Source: JANMES01 sp038229715 (GTDB lineage Bacteria > Planctomycetota > Phycisphaerae > Tepidisphaerales > Tepidisphaeraceae). Taken from it: a stretch of 64,000 nt of DNA. Below the pieces are notes generated by a model. The model was not told the DNA's origin and searched no databases. It worked only from the letters and a program-made list of their open reading frames with translations. The position numbers were made by a program, and so were the translations under genes. How positions within the stretch are numbered: position 1 is the stretch's first letter; every line of letters begins with the position of its first letter. This document shows, piece by piece, positions 1-8,093 of this stretch. The stretch lies in assembly GCA_038229715.1 (NCBI GenBank), contig JBBROD010000001.1:1-64000 (forward strand), given 5' to 3'.

Positions 1-135
1 CGATGCGACCTGTCCGCCGTCAGCCACCAACAGGTTGCGGCCATCGAGCGGGCGCTCAATAATCGCCCAAGAAAGTGCCTGGCCTATCAAACGCCGGACG
101 AAGTCATGCGTCCGCTGTTGCGCTTGAAATGTTAA
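1..135 (+). CDS. IS30-family transposase, C-terminal fragment
   Basis: Reading from base 1 gives 44 residues ending at TAA (133-135). They contain the motif LNNRPRKCLAYQTPDEV, which is the conserved C-terminal block of IS30-type DDE transposases (LNxRPRKxLGYxTPxEV). The rest lies outside the window, so I cannot say whether the element is intact. The stop is followed by AT-rich DNA carrying an antisense gene, so the right end of the insertion sequence probably lies shortly after base 135; I could not identify its terminal inverted repeat. The family call is firm and the completeness is unknown. Confidence 0.8.
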   Translation, partial: RCDLSAVSHQQVAAIERALNNRPRKCLAYQTPDEVMRPLLRLKC

Positions 136-669
136 TCCGCCTGTTCCCGCCTGAAAGCTCTTTATTGGAGTCCATCCCATTTGAATTAGGTCTACCAAAC
201 CCTGGTGATTCAAAGACCCAACTCTCGAAAGGTACGGAAGACGGTCGTCATCGATATTGGTTCTCCACCGTTTCTCGCCGTCCCAAATCCACCACATGGG
301 CTCGCCGGTTCTCATATCTCTTGTCAAGTCTCGAAACAAAGGGAATTTGCTCTTGCTAGGAGATAACAAGACGTGACCAATTCGTTTGATAAGGCCTTTT
401 TTTGCGGCGGCAGCGACCAAAAAAAAAGTCGAAAATAACTCGGGTTCTTCAATAGCGCGAGACAGATCGATCTGTTCGATCGAAGAATGTATTTCCGGAA
501 ATACACGAATGAGCGAACCATATAGAGCGTTCGTGTGTGTAAATAGTGCAATGGCAACACCGCCCTTTACGTTGACAGCGAAAACGTCCCCAATCTCTAT
601 CCGCTGCTTATCTCGATGCTCGCTATTTTTCATGGCAATCCATTGGTTTTCAGATAATTTATTGCCCAT
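1..669 (-). CDS. Imm26-like immunity protein, 3' end fused into IS30 DNA
   Basis: An ATG at 669-667 opens a reading frame that runs leftward without a stop to the edge of the window (223 codons). Residues 23-55 contain IEIGDVFAVNVKGG followed by LYGSLIRVFPE, and later IGHVLLSPSKSKFP and MWWIWDG. This resembles the Imm26 family of polymorphic-toxin immunity proteins (GDVFAIPL...GRVL start, then an IGN/IGH-hPL block). The family call rests on pattern recognition only. The frame stays open upstream of the ATG back to a TGA near 825, with no other good start. The last 45 or so codons are antisense to the transposase fragment, so the natural C-terminus was probably lost to the insertion. The gene is much more AT-rich than its neighbours, which suggests horizontal transfer. 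No toxin gene is visible. Confidence 0.5.
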   Translation of the reverse strand, partial: MGNKLSENQWIAMKNSEHRDKQRIEIGDVFAVNVKGGVAIALFTHTNALYGSLIRVFPEIHSSIEQIDLSRAIEEPELFSTFFLVAAAAKKGLIKRIGHVLLSPSKSKFPLFRDLTRDMRTGEPMWWIWDGEKRWRTNIDDDRLPYLSRVGSLNHQGLVDLIQMGWTPIKSFQAGTGGLTFQAQQRTHDFVRRLIGQALSWAIIERPLDGRNLLVADGGQVAS

Positions 670-887
670 TGCAAGTCGGATTTGTAATTCACAAGATTTG
701 ATCCAGCAATCCCATTGATCTTGTTTAAAAGCTTGCCGCCTGAAATGCCTCCATACTTGAAAATAAGTACTTGTTATAGTGCCTTCGCTTGTCCACTTGT
801 AAGAGCATTGTCAGTAAGACCGGGGAAATAAAGGGGACGCGATTCTTTTGCACTGAAACCATTCGCGCCTCCTTTTCTTCTCCAGCC

Positions 888-1982
888 TTAATCCCCCCGC
901 GGGATCAGCCGCTTCCCCTTCGCGTGGGAGAGGTTCAGCAGCTTCAGCATCCGCTTTTTGAGCAGTTGCCGGAGTTCGTCGCAGTCGTCCTGGGCGGGGT
1001 CGAGTTTGATCATGCCGCCGGCTTTGGTGCGGTGGCCGCCGCCTTCGCCTAGTTTGGAGAGCAGGTGGCGGATCAGGTCGGCGGCGGACAGTTTTGGGTC
1101 GGCGGTGCGGATGCTGAGGACGAGCTTGCCGTCGTAGACGGCCGTCACCAGCGCCCACTTTACCGGGTCGAACCGCAGGATGAAGTCGGCGATAATCGCG
1201 GGCTTTTCGATCGAGTCGATCTCGCCGAGGTGGGAGATGATCGCGCTGTCGTAATACATCGCGTTGCCAAGCCCGGCGTAGCAGGCGGTGTAGTAGCTTT
1301 GCGGCAGGTCGGTGTACCGCATCTGATAGAACTTGTGCGTGTCGGCCAGCAGCATCAGGCTGGAAAGGGCGACGTTATCGAGCTCGCCGGGCGTGCCGGC
1401 GGCGCCGGCCAAGTCGGATTCGATCGCGTACAGCAGCAACGCTGCCAGCGAGCGGTCGATCGGCACTTCCAACTCTAGAAAGTAGCTGAAGACGATCGAC
1501 GAAGTCGCGCCCACGTCCACGCGGATATCGCAGAACGGGCACTTCGGGTGCCGGCCGCGACTGCGGTGGTGATCGAGCACGGCGATCGGGGTTACGTCGG
1601 CCGGCAGCGGGCTATAGGCGAACAGCGGCTGGGCGTCGAGCAGCACGATCGCGTCGTAGTCTTTCAGCGTCGCGTCATCCCACGGCGTGAGTTTGAGATT
1701 GCTCTGGCGGATGAACATCTCGTTAATCCCGCCGCGGATCGGGCCTTTGACCGACATCGAGATTTTGGCGTTCGGAAGTTTCTTCGAGAGCAACACCATC
1801 ATTCCGAGCGAACTGGCCAGCGCGTCGGGATCGGGATGCTGGTGCGTGGTGATGAGAATGTTTTTCTTGTCGGCCAGCAGCTTGAGGAGTTTTTTCGCGT
1901 GGGATTTACTGCGGCTCTTCCGGGAAACCTTGCTGACCGAGTCGGTCATCGTCTCGAGATAGGAATCTGTAAAACCGGTCAT
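888..1982 (-). CDS. DHH/DHHA1 family phosphoesterase (NrnA-like)
   Basis: The 364-residue protein has the DHH-family layout. THQHPDPDALASS at residues 46-57 is the first metal site, LDHHR at 136-140 is the DHH motif that names the family, and GGGHRTKAGG near residue 315 is the DHHA1 substrate-binding motif. Relatives are nanoRNases and pAp phosphatases (NrnA), which clear short oligonucleotides or 3'-phosphoadenosine 5'-phosphate in the cytoplasm. The second activity would suit a cell with the sulfate-activation genes at 22.9-25.7 kb, but the substrate is inferred. The first 35 residues are a basic extension. The ATG is preceded by GGAG at good spacing and by a TATAAT box only about 15 bases upstream. 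Confidence 0.85.
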   Translation of the reverse strand: MTGFTDSYLETMTDSVSKVSRKSRSKSHAKKLLKLLADKKNILITTHQHPDPDALASSLGMMVLLSKKLPNAKISMSVKGPIRGGINEMFIRQSNLKLTPWDDATLKDYDAIVLLDAQPLFAYSPLPADVTPIAVLDHHRSRGRHPKCPFCDIRVDVGATSSIVFSYFLELEVPIDRSLAALLLYAIESDLAGAAGTPGELDNVALSSLMLLADTHKFYQMRYTDLPQSYYTACYAGLGNAMYYDSAIISHLGEIDSIEKPAIIADFILRFDPVKWALVTAVYDGKLVLSIRTADPKLSAADLIRHLLSKLGEGGGHRTKAGGMIKLDPAQDDCDELRQLLKKRMLKLLNLSHAKGKRLIPRGD

Positions 1983-1990
1983 CGCACTCC

Positions 1991-1996
1991 ATTATA
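1991..1996 (-). promoter_or_regulatory. -10 box of the DHH phosphoesterase gene
   Basis: On the minus strand the sequence TATAAT lies about 9 bases upstream of the ATG of the phosphoesterase gene, with GGAG directly following it. A good -35 match at 17-bp spacing is not visible. If this is the true -10, the transcript would have almost no leader. Confidence 0.35.
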
Positions 1997-2075
1997 GAAC
2001 CGGCACCCGCTGGCGAAAATGCCGAGCCCGCCTTGAAGGGTTATCGGGTATCTCCGGGACCGGAAAAAGGTTTCA

Positions 2076-2143
2076 CAGGTTAGACAGATGAGGACCGATT
2101 CATTGAAATCTGGGCAATCTGTGAAATCTGAGGTTAATGGGCA
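2076..2143. repeat. imperfect word-type palindrome
   Basis: The left part (TTTCACAGGTTAGACAGATGAG) and the complement of the right part (TTTCACAGATTGCCCAGATTT) match imperfectly. It belongs to the class of intergenic hairpins made from a locally repeated word that recurs through this window. It lies downstream of dnaA and upstream of the DHH gene. Confidence 0.5.
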
Positions 2144-2169
2144 TTATTCTTGGACCGGTTTCAGATTCC

Positions 2170-2203
2170 AAAAAAGATAGCCCGCAGGTCAGCGCGGGCT
2201 ATC
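2170..2203 (-). terminator. rho-independent terminator of dnaA
   Basis: On the minus strand a 10-bp stem GATAGCCCGC / GCGGGCTATC closes an 8-base loop and is followed at once by six T residues. It lies about 30 bases after the dnaA stop codon and is the clearest intrinsic terminator in the window. Confidence 0.85.
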
Positions 2204-2232
2204 GGGTTCGATCCTGAATCGGGCCGTTCGCC

Positions 2233-3750
2233 CTAAGTCAGCGTCCGGCTGTGTTCTTCAAGGCGTTGAATCAGCTCGCTGGCTTCTTCTGTGCGGTCGC
2301 CGATGCTGCTCGTCCACGCCAGTGATTCGTTTTTCGCCACCGCCCGCTCGATGCGTCGGCAGGCGCTGATCACTGTGCTGTGGTTCCGCTTGCCCATGCG
2401 CGTCCCGATTTCCGGGAAGCTGAGCTTGGCGGTCTTACGTACGAGGTACATCGCGACGGATCGTGCGAGCGAAATCGTCCGCTGGCGTCGGCCGGACATC
2501 AGATCTTTGTGCTCAAGGCCGAAGTAGTTGCAGACCGACTGCAGGATATTTTCCGGCCGAACCGGGGCGACCAGTTGGCGATCGAGATCACCCAGCGCCG
2601 CCATCGCCAGTGCGACATCGGCCACCTGCCCGTTGAGGCGGGTGTGGGCCTGGATTCGCGTAATCGCGCCTTCCAGCTCACGCACGTTCTGCGTCACCCG
2701 GCGGGCGATCCACGCGGCGACTTCTTCCGTCAATGTCATGCCGTTCCGACGGGCGATGGCCCGCAGGATGTCGCAACGGGTGGCGTAGTTTGGCGGGTCT
2801 ATCCGTACCACCATGCCGCTCACAAAACGGTTGACGAGGCTTTCGCCGAATTCGCTGATCATCTTCGGGTGATCGTCGCTGACGAGCACCACCTGCTTGC
2901 CCATGGCTTCGATCGCGTTGAACGTGTGCAGGAATTCCTCCTGTGTCGCCTTCTTGCCGGAGAGGAAATGCACGTCGTCGATGACGAGCAGATCCAGATC
3001 GCGCAGCTTGCGGCGGAACAAATCGAGCTTGTTGCTGCGTAGGGAGGTAAGAAATTCGTTGGTGAACTCTTCGCCGGTCAGGTACATCCAGCGTTTGGTG
3101 GGGTGATGCTCGATGAAGCGTTTGCAAAGCCCTTGCAGCAGGTGGGTTTTGCCCAATCCGCAGCTGCCGTGGATGAACAGCGGGTTGTACTGAGCGCCGG
3201 GGAACTCCGCGACGTAGGCGGCGGTGTTCATCGCGAGTTGGTTGCTCGGGCCGATGATGAATGATTCGAGATCGTGGCGCAGGCGCGGTCGGCTGGAATA
3301 CTGCGACGACATATCGCCGGTATGGGCCGGCGCCGGCGATTGAGTTGCGGGCGCGGTGGGTGCTAACGGCGAAATCGCCACCCGCCTGGTCACCGGCCCG
3401 TCGGCTAATACCGGCGATGTCGGGTGGAGCTTGGTCGGCTTGAGCCCGAGCGTGGCGGTCGTGCCGCTTTTGTCGTCACCATTGCCGAAGAGTTCGGGCA
3501 TCACGCAAAAGCGGACGGGAAGGGGCCCGCCGAGCACTTCGTGGGCGGCTTCCTGGATCGGGCGCGTGAAGTGCGTGCCGATCCATTCGCTGATAAAATC
3601 GTTCGGGACGGCGATCTCCAAACCGTCCTGCTTTAAATCGAGTCTTGTGGAATTTCCGAACCAGACATGAAACCGCTGCGGGCCGACCCGTTGTGCGATG
3701 GCGTCTGCCAACCGGGCCAACTGATGATCTTGCGTGCCGACTAGGCTCAC
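2233..3750 (-). CDS. dnaA: chromosomal replication initiator DnaA
   Basis: DnaA binds origin DnaA boxes, oligomerises with ATP and opens oriC. Domain I begins right after the start (DHQLARLADAIAQRV). The AAA+ domain has Walker A GSCGLGKTH and Walker B LLVIDDVHF, and the C-terminal domain IV carries the signature MGKRNHSTVISACRRIE. Between them is a Pro/Ala-rich domain II linker. I chose the GTG at 3750 (505 residues) because AAGGAG lies 7 bases upstream and because the DnaA fold starts there. An in-frame ATG at 3918 would add 56 residues (561 total) unlike DnaA. A terminator follows, and a candidate oriC lies just upstream, as is common for dnaA. Confidence 0.96.
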   Translation of the reverse strand: MSLVGTQDHQLARLADAIAQRVGPQRFHVWFGNSTRLDLKQDGLEIAVPNDFISEWIGTHFTRPIQEAAHEVLGGPLPVRFCVMPELFGNGDDKSGTTATLGLKPTKLHPTSPVLADGPVTRRVAISPLAPTAPATQSPAPAHTGDMSSQYSSRPRLRHDLESFIIGPSNQLAMNTAAYVAEFPGAQYNPLFIHGSCGLGKTHLLQGLCKRFIEHHPTKRWMYLTGEEFTNEFLTSLRSNKLDLFRRKLRDLDLLVIDDVHFLSGKKATQEEFLHTFNAIEAMGKQVVLVSDDHPKMISEFGESLVNRFVSGMVVRIDPPNYATRCDILRAIARRNGMTLTEEVAAWIARRVTQNVRELEGAITRIQAHTRLNGQVADVALAMAALGDLDRQLVAPVRPENILQSVCNYFGLEHKDLMSGRRQRTISLARSVAMYLVRKTAKLSFPEIGTRMGKRNHSTVISACRRIERAVAKNESLAWTSSIGDRTEEASELIQRLEEHSRTLT

Positions 3751-3918
3751 GTCGCTCTCCTTGGTAGATGTCCTTCGAGTCGGCGCGCAAGCGATGGCGT
3801 AGAACAAACGCCGCCCGTGCACCGTCGAAATCGCAATCTCCGGATTCCCCTGCCGCCAAAACGCTGTTTCGATTTGCACGTTCGAGAGTCGACTTGAGTC
3901 GATGATCGATCGGTGCAA

Positions 3919-4400
3919 GCCCCTAACGGCGCTGCATTTTCCCCGGCGGATAAACGGCGTCCTGCCTTAAATTGTTCGTCCTTGAATTCTCGGAAATCTC
4001 GCGTCCGTGCGGTGGGAGAGAAGCATCACAGCAGGCGTCACTTGCCTCAAACCGTCTGCCGTGTCGTCCAGCCTCTCAGAGTCAGGCGGCGGGTCGTTAA
4101 CCGCACCTTAGCCTCGTCTTGCTCTTCCATGAACTTGACGGGTGGAATCTAATACCCCGTGGCAATACTGGCAAGGCAATATTTATTGGATTTGCCATGC
4201 ACAACGACGTAAACGATTGTACGGCCTAGGCTGCTTGATCGAAAAAATTTGTTCTGAACATACCGTCCACGGGATTACTGGACTTGGGGATAATCTGTGG
4301 ACAACGAAAATATTTTTTCACCGCGCGGGCGGGTCTGATAATACCCGATCTGACGAGGTTGGAAGGTCCGAAAACGTGTGATTTTGCGGATAATCTTGGT
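3919..4400. other. candidate oriC region upstream of dnaA
   Basis: This gene-free stretch upstream of dnaA holds three 9-mers that match the DnaA box on the minus strand (TTATCCACA) with one or two changes: TGGGGATAA at 4285-4293, TGTGGACAA at 4296-4304 and TGCGGATAA at 4385-4393. An AT-rich run (AAAATATTTTTTCA, 4307-4320) follows the first two and could be an unwinding element. Another AT-rich patch lies at 4170-4190. Location and motif cluster support an origin. GC skew across the genome is needed to confirm it. Confidence 0.5.
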
Positions 4401-4432
4401 CCACCGAAACGGCATCCGTAGCGCTCATTCGC

Positions 4433-4461
4433 CGTCATTCCGAAGTACTCCGAGGGATCGG
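4433..4461. repeat. half copy of the GTCATCCTGAG-type hairpin repeat
   Basis: CGTCATTCCGAAGTACTCCG followed by AGGGATCGG matches one arm of the hairpin family seen complete at 32573, 34824, 42110 and 51027. The partner arm is absent here, so the copy is truncated, apparently at the border of the adjacent MITE-like element. Confidence 0.6.
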
Positions 4462-4482
4462 GGGAACGCGCGTTCACGGGCA

Positions 4483-4658
4483 GCGGGTCAGTTTGAAAAA
4501 CTCAACCGTACCACGGGCCTCCGGCCCGAGCGGGTAGCGCGCGAACCTGAGAAAATGAACGTCCTTGACTATTCCGAATCGCCCGCACGGTCCGGAGGCC
4601 CGTGGTACGGTTGAGTGTTCCAAGCAATGGATTGGAAACTATTTCAGACGGACCCATT
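4483..4658. repeat. MITE-like element, copy A
   Basis: The element is bounded by GCGGGTCAGTTTGAAA and TTTCAGACGGACCCA, imperfect terminal inverted repeats. Inside is a perfect 24-bp inverted repeat at 4501-4524 and 4592-4615 (CTCAACCGTACCACGGGCCT... and its complement). The loop contains an AACGTCCTTG core. A second copy in the opposite orientation lies at 50804-50986, and a third element with the same ends but another interior at 47731-48009. No protein is encoded. Confidence 0.7.
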
Positions 4659-4679
4659 GCAAGACGATGATGGACGTCG

Positions 4680-5732
4680 TTAGATCGCGTTCTGGCTCGT
4701 CGCAGGCGGCTTGGCGTGCTTGGGGGCCATCGGGCGCAGGTCGCGGATCATGGCGAGTTTGGCGGCGACTTTTTCCATCCCGTGCCGGTAGTACAGCTTG
4801 AGGGCGGGTGTGTTTCCCGCGTCGACGGCCAGTGTCAGCCGACCGATGTCGGCTTCCAACGCGGTTCGCAGGGCTTTGCGGAACATCAACGTTCCCAACC
4901 CGCGGCCGCGGGCTTCGGGGGTCAGGCCGAGGTAAACCAGTTCCATCGCGTCGGTCCGCGATGCCGCAGCGAGTAGCAGCACCGCGAGCGGCGTTTGTCG
5001 TTCGTAGAGCAGGAACCAGTGCTTCGGATCAAACTCCCCGCTCGCCTTATGGCTGGCAATCACGTCGTCGATGTGACGAATGCCGCTCAACGCCGGGCAA
5101 TCCAGGCTGCCCTCGTAGCTGCTGAGGATGGTTTTTCCGAACTTCGCGTGCGTGATGTTCGAGTAATTTTCCCACGAAAACCCGAAGGGGAGTTTCACAG
5201 GCGGGATGCTGTTTCGAACGTCGGTCTGCAGGTAATGCAGTTCCGCCAGCGGAGCAAATCCACACAGCATGAACAGATGCTGAGCGGGATAATTGCCCGG
5301 CTCGATCAGCACCTGCGCCAGTTGGATGTCGCGCTTGGCGAACGCGGCGCAGACTTCGTTGATCGCCCGTCCGGCGCAGCGCTGCTCGTGCTCACGCGTT
5401 CGATCGGTGGATCCGAACAGAAGCATCGTCCGCCCGGCGCTGACCAGCGGCAAAACCGCCCACTGAACTCGTTCGTTCTGCTCGGCCAGCCGAATGTCCG
5501 ATAAACTAATCCCTTTGGAGACGACGTAAGTGAGGAAATCGACGACCTGCTCATCGGTCGGCCGATGGCCGTCGGACGAGAGGATCATCCGGACGGCGAG
5601 GTTACGTTCGTCTTCGTGGGGAGCCCGGCAAACAATAGGTTCATCCGGCGAGGAGTCGCCGTCGTCACGCCGGAACAAATTTGACAGGGATCGCACGCAG
5701 TAAGAGAATACCGCAGCTTTGCGGAGGGGCAA
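4680..5732 (-). CDS. GNAT-family N-acetyltransferase, tandem-domain type
   Basis: The 350-residue protein ends in a typical GNAT core: LTPEARGRGLGTLMFRKAL is the acetyl-CoA-binding R/Q-x-x-G-x-G/A loop, followed by LAVDAGNTPALKLYYRHGM. The N-terminal half (residues 40-190) has a weaker GNAT-like pattern with QHLFMLCGFAPLAELHY, so the protein is probably a tandem GNAT like mycothiol synthase, although that activity is not implied. The first codon of this frame is TTG at 5732. GTG at 5696 and ATG at 5591 are alternatives, and none has a good ribosome-binding site. It is divergent from the secreted-protein gene at 5790. The acetylated substrate is unknown. Confidence 0.75.
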   Translation of the reverse strand: MPLRKAAVFSYCVRSLSNLFRRDDGDSSPDEPIVCRAPHEDERNLAVRMILSSDGHRPTDEQVVDFLTYVVSKGISLSDIRLAEQNERVQWAVLPLVSAGRTMLLFGSTDRTREHEQRCAGRAINEVCAAFAKRDIQLAQVLIEPGNYPAQHLFMLCGFAPLAELHYLQTDVRNSIPPVKLPFGFSWENYSNITHAKFGKTILSSYEGSLDCPALSGIRHIDDVIASHKASGEFDPKHWFLLYERQTPLAVLLLAAASRTDAMELVYLGLTPEARGRGLGTLMFRKALRTALEADIGRLTLAVDAGNTPALKLYYRHGMEKVAAKLAMIRDLRPMAPKHAKPPATSQNAI

Positions 5733-5789
5733 GCCGATAATTTGGTTGGTAGAGCATCCTTTTGAACGTCACCGCGGAGAATCCTACTC

Positions 5790-6476
5790 ATGATCCGACT
5801 GAAACAATCGTTAGCCGTTGCCCTGATTGCCGCCGTCCCCGTTGTCGGCGTGGTGCTGGCCGATCCACCGGCCGCCAAGCCGTATCCCATTCCTGCGATT
5901 TATTCCGCCGCCTGGACCCTGAAATTCGAACACACGCTGCCCAAGCGAATCGTTGTCGACATTCCCGGGCAGAAGCTCCCCAAGGCGTATTGGTTCATGA
6001 CGTACACCGTCACCAATAAAACCGATCGCGAGCAAGCCTGGCTGCCGACGTTTGAATTCCTCACCGAGGAAGGCAAAGTCATCCAGAGCGACGGCAAGAA
6101 CATCCCAGCCAAGGTGTTTGAAACCATTAAGGCTCGTGAAAAGAACCAGTTTCTTGAACCGTTGACCAAAGTGGCCGGCCCGCTCCGCATCGGCGACGCC
6201 GAAGCAAGGGAAAGCGCCATCATCTGGGAAGAGCCCGAAGCCGAACTCGGTCATTTCTCGATTTTCATCAGCGGCCTGAGCGGCGAAGTCCGGCAGTTCA
6301 AGAAAGTCGACGGCAATCTCGTTGAACTCAAAACCGGAGCCGACTTCAAAGAAGCCGGCACGAACCTGATCATCCTCCGCAAAACCTTCCAGCTCAACTT
6401 CTTCATCAACGGCGACGACATCTATCCCGGCCAGGATGTGGTGAACGAGAAGGCTGAAGTTTGGGTGATGCGATAG
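5790..6476 (+). CDS. secreted protein of unknown function
   Basis: The 228-residue product starts with a Sec signal peptide: MIRLKQ, a hydrophobic core of about 16 residues (SLAVALIAAVPVVGVVLA), and likely cleavage after VLA. The mature part is soluble, beta-rich by pattern, and contains YTVTNKTDREQAWLPTFEF, which looks like an immunoglobulin-like or DUF-type periplasmic fold. I do not recognise a family. The gene stands alone, divergent from the GNAT gene and convergent with the PhyH gene, and ends in a strong terminator at 6503. Confidence 0.75.
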   Translation: MIRLKQSLAVALIAAVPVVGVVLADPPAAKPYPIPAIYSAAWTLKFEHTLPKRIVVDIPGQKLPKAYWFMTYTVTNKTDREQAWLPTFEFLTEEGKVIQSDGKNIPAKVFETIKAREKNQFLEPLTKVAGPLRIGDAEARESAIIWEEPEAELGHFSIFISGLSGEVRQFKKVDGNLVELKTGADFKEAGTNLIILRKTFQLNFFINGDDIYPGQDVVNEKAEVWVMR

Positions 6477-6502
6477 ATATTAGAATTGATGTTTCAAAAA
6501 AC

Positions 6503-6546
6503 ATGAGCGACGAGTGGATCATCCCTCGTCGCTCATATTTTTTGCT
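6503..6546. terminator. bidirectional terminator between convergent genes
   Basis: A 12-bp perfect stem (ATGAGCGACGAG / CTCGTCGCTCAT) is followed by ATTTTTT on the plus strand, and by GTTTTTT on the minus strand. It can therefore end both the secreted-protein gene and the converging PhyH gene. Confidence 0.8.
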
Positions 6547-6569
6547 CGCGCCGCCGCCTGTCTCGCCGC

Positions 6570-7403
6570 CTATTTCGCCTGCCCGCCCGGATTCGCATGA
6601 TCGCGGATCGGCACAGGCTGCATGATCTTCCGCCGGGCCGGCGTGAGGCGGTTGAGGAACTCGTCTGAGTAGCGAAAGCCGTGTCGCGTGTTGCCCCAGC
6701 TCACGCCGTAGCGATAGATAACGACGCGGCGCTCGCCGGGATTCGTTCGCTGCGATGCGCCGTGGCAAATACCGTCGACAAAACAGATCGCGTCGCCTTT
6801 TCGCAGGTGTACTTCCTTAACGATCCCGCCGCCCAGATCGTTACTGCCGCGTTTGAGGAGTTCTTCCCAGGTCGCCTTGAGTTCCGGGTGAACGAAGTTG
6901 CTTTTGTGACTGCCGGGAATCACAAGGGTCCCGCCGTCGCCGGGACCGATGTCGGTGAGTGCGAGCAGGATGTTGACTTGCCCGCATCGCCACAGGCCGT
7001 GCTCATAAATGTACTTGCCGCGCGTCGCGCCCTGATACCCGCCGGAGTGAAAGGGAAAGAACCCGCCGGTTCGGCGAATGCTGGCGAAGCATTCGTCGAT
7101 GAAGAGTCCTTCGACATAGCTGTCCTGCTCGCCGCAGTACCGACGGAGCCGGCCGACCCACGACGGGTGGTCGATCAGCCGCTCGAACGGGTCTCCGCCT
7201 TCGACGATGTTTTGCAGCTCCATGCCGGCGTTTTTGTTGTTGTCCATTCGCAGCACGTTGCCGCGCCAGGACAGGTACGGCATGTCCGCGGGCACTTGGT
7301 CGAGCTCGGCGTTGAGGGAGGCGATGTGATCGGGATCGACTGCGTTACGCAGGACGCAGAAACCCTGGAGATCAAATAGATAGTCTTGTAAGTCATAGTT
7401 CAT
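6570..7403 (-). CDS. phytanoyl-CoA dioxygenase (PhyH) family protein
   Basis: Members are Fe(II)/2-oxoglutarate-dependent oxygenases. The protein has the PhyH opening (LFDLQGFCVLRNAVDPDHI) and VNILLALTDIGPGDGGTLVIPGSH, where the block ending PGSH is the family's characteristic region. HSGG earlier and CHGASQRTNPGERRVVIYRYG supply the likely distal His and the 2-oxoglutarate-binding Arg. I chose the ATG at 7403 (277 residues) because the family starts there. An ATG at 7460 would add 19 residues without a clear ribosome-binding site. The substrate is unknown; planctomycetes carry many paralogues of this family. Confidence 0.85.
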   Translation of the reverse strand: MNYDLQDYLFDLQGFCVLRNAVDPDHIASLNAELDQVPADMPYLSWRGNVLRMDNNKNAGMELQNIVEGGDPFERLIDHPSWVGRLRRYCGEQDSYVEGLFIDECFASIRRTGGFFPFHSGGYQGATRGKYIYEHGLWRCGQVNILLALTDIGPGDGGTLVIPGSHKSNFVHPELKATWEELLKRGSNDLGGGIVKEVHLRKGDAICFVDGICHGASQRTNPGERRVVIYRYGVSWGNTRHGFRYSDEFLNRLTPARRKIMQPVPIRDHANPGGQAK

Positions 7404-7720
7404 GTATGAGATTGTGGCTGATTTTGAGCGTATGGGAATTGAATCGCGTCCTACCGACATATAAATTTGTTCTATCTCGCCCTAAAGCAGGGACCGTGTG
7501 GCGGAAGGGTGATTAGTTGGCCAAAAAAGACACAGGCAGCCCACCAGCGGGGCCGCTGATGAACAACGGTCGGTCGGCATCGGCGAGAACGATCACGCCT
7601 ACGCATGGCACCCTACAAAGGGGCAAATCACTATCCCTTGCATCAAATGCCCGTCTCGGTTACCTTTTCCAACCCTCTGTGAGCAGCCGAGGGCTGTTTT
7701 TAGCTGAATAAAGGTGATTT
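7404..7720. other. rpmA upstream region, no gene seen
   Basis: No convincing coding sequence is present between the PhyH start and rpmA. The rplU gene (L21), which often precedes rpmA, is not here. The last 50 bases form a possible regulatory leader (see the hairpin at 7684). Confidence 0.5.
7672..7701 (+). promoter_or_regulatory. attenuator-like hairpin in the rpmA leader
   Basis: CAGCC-GAG-GGCTG followed by TTTTT (7684-7701) is a compact intrinsic-terminator shape directly upstream of the rpmA ribosome-binding site. CCCTC at 7672-7676 can pair with GAGGG (7689-7693) and would disrupt the terminator stem. Mutually exclusive pairings like this are typical of ribosomal-protein leaders, but the regulator is unknown. 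Confidence 0.45.
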
Positions 7721-7975
7721 ATGGCACATAAGAAGGGTCAAGGCTCGACTAAGAACGGCCGCGACAGCAATCCGCAGTACCGTGGCGTCAAAGCCTACGG
7801 CGGGGAAGTCGTCGGCGCTGGGTCGATCATCATCCGCCAGCGCGGGACCAAGTTCATGCCCGGCTTCAATGTCGGCATTGGCAAGGATGACACCCTGTTC
7901 GCCCTTAAAGACGGCCGCGTTGAATTCCAAGGCCGCAAGGTGCATATCCGCACTGAAGACGTCGCAACGGCTTAA
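7721..7975 (+). CDS. rpmA: 50S ribosomal protein L27
   Basis: The 84-residue protein matches L27 along its whole length: AHKKGQGSTKNGRDSNPQYRG, the GSIIIRQRGTKFMPG core, and GIGKDDTLFALKDG. L27 sits at the peptidyl-transferase centre with its N-terminal tail. The start has AAAGGTGA as ribosome-binding site. It is followed by obgE, a conserved pairing in bacteria, although here a word-type palindrome lies between them and rplU is missing upstream. Confidence 0.97.
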   Translation: MAHKKGQGSTKNGRDSNPQYRGVKAYGGEVVGAGSIIIRQRGTKFMPGFNVGIGKDDTLFALKDGRVEFQGRKVHIRTEDVATA

Positions 7976-7977
7976 GC

Positions 7978-8093
7978 AGGACTTAGGACTAAGGCCTTAG
8001 GACTTAGTGAAAGACTGAGTGATGCTCGCCGACCGGCGGCTTCACTCAGTCTTTTGCATTTCACTAAGTCCTCAGTCCTAAGCACTAAGTCCT
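7978..8093. repeat. word-type palindrome, 'GGACTTAG' family
   Basis: The left half repeats variants of AGGACTTAGGACTAAG and GTGAAAGACTGAGTGA. The right half is their complement (TCACTCAGTC, CACTAAGTCCTCAGTCCTAAG). It fills the whole space between rpmA and obgE and ends one base before the obgE ATG, so it would place a long hairpin over the obgE leader. Confidence 0.75.

Noticed and set aside
23..790. 78- to 110-codon frames between 324 and 718 on other frames
   Set aside because: They overlap the Imm26-like frame, which has motif support; the others have none.
7517..7711. 64-codon frame upstream of rpmA
   Set aside because: No ribosome-binding site or family, and it ends in the attenuator-like hairpin region; probably untranslated leader.
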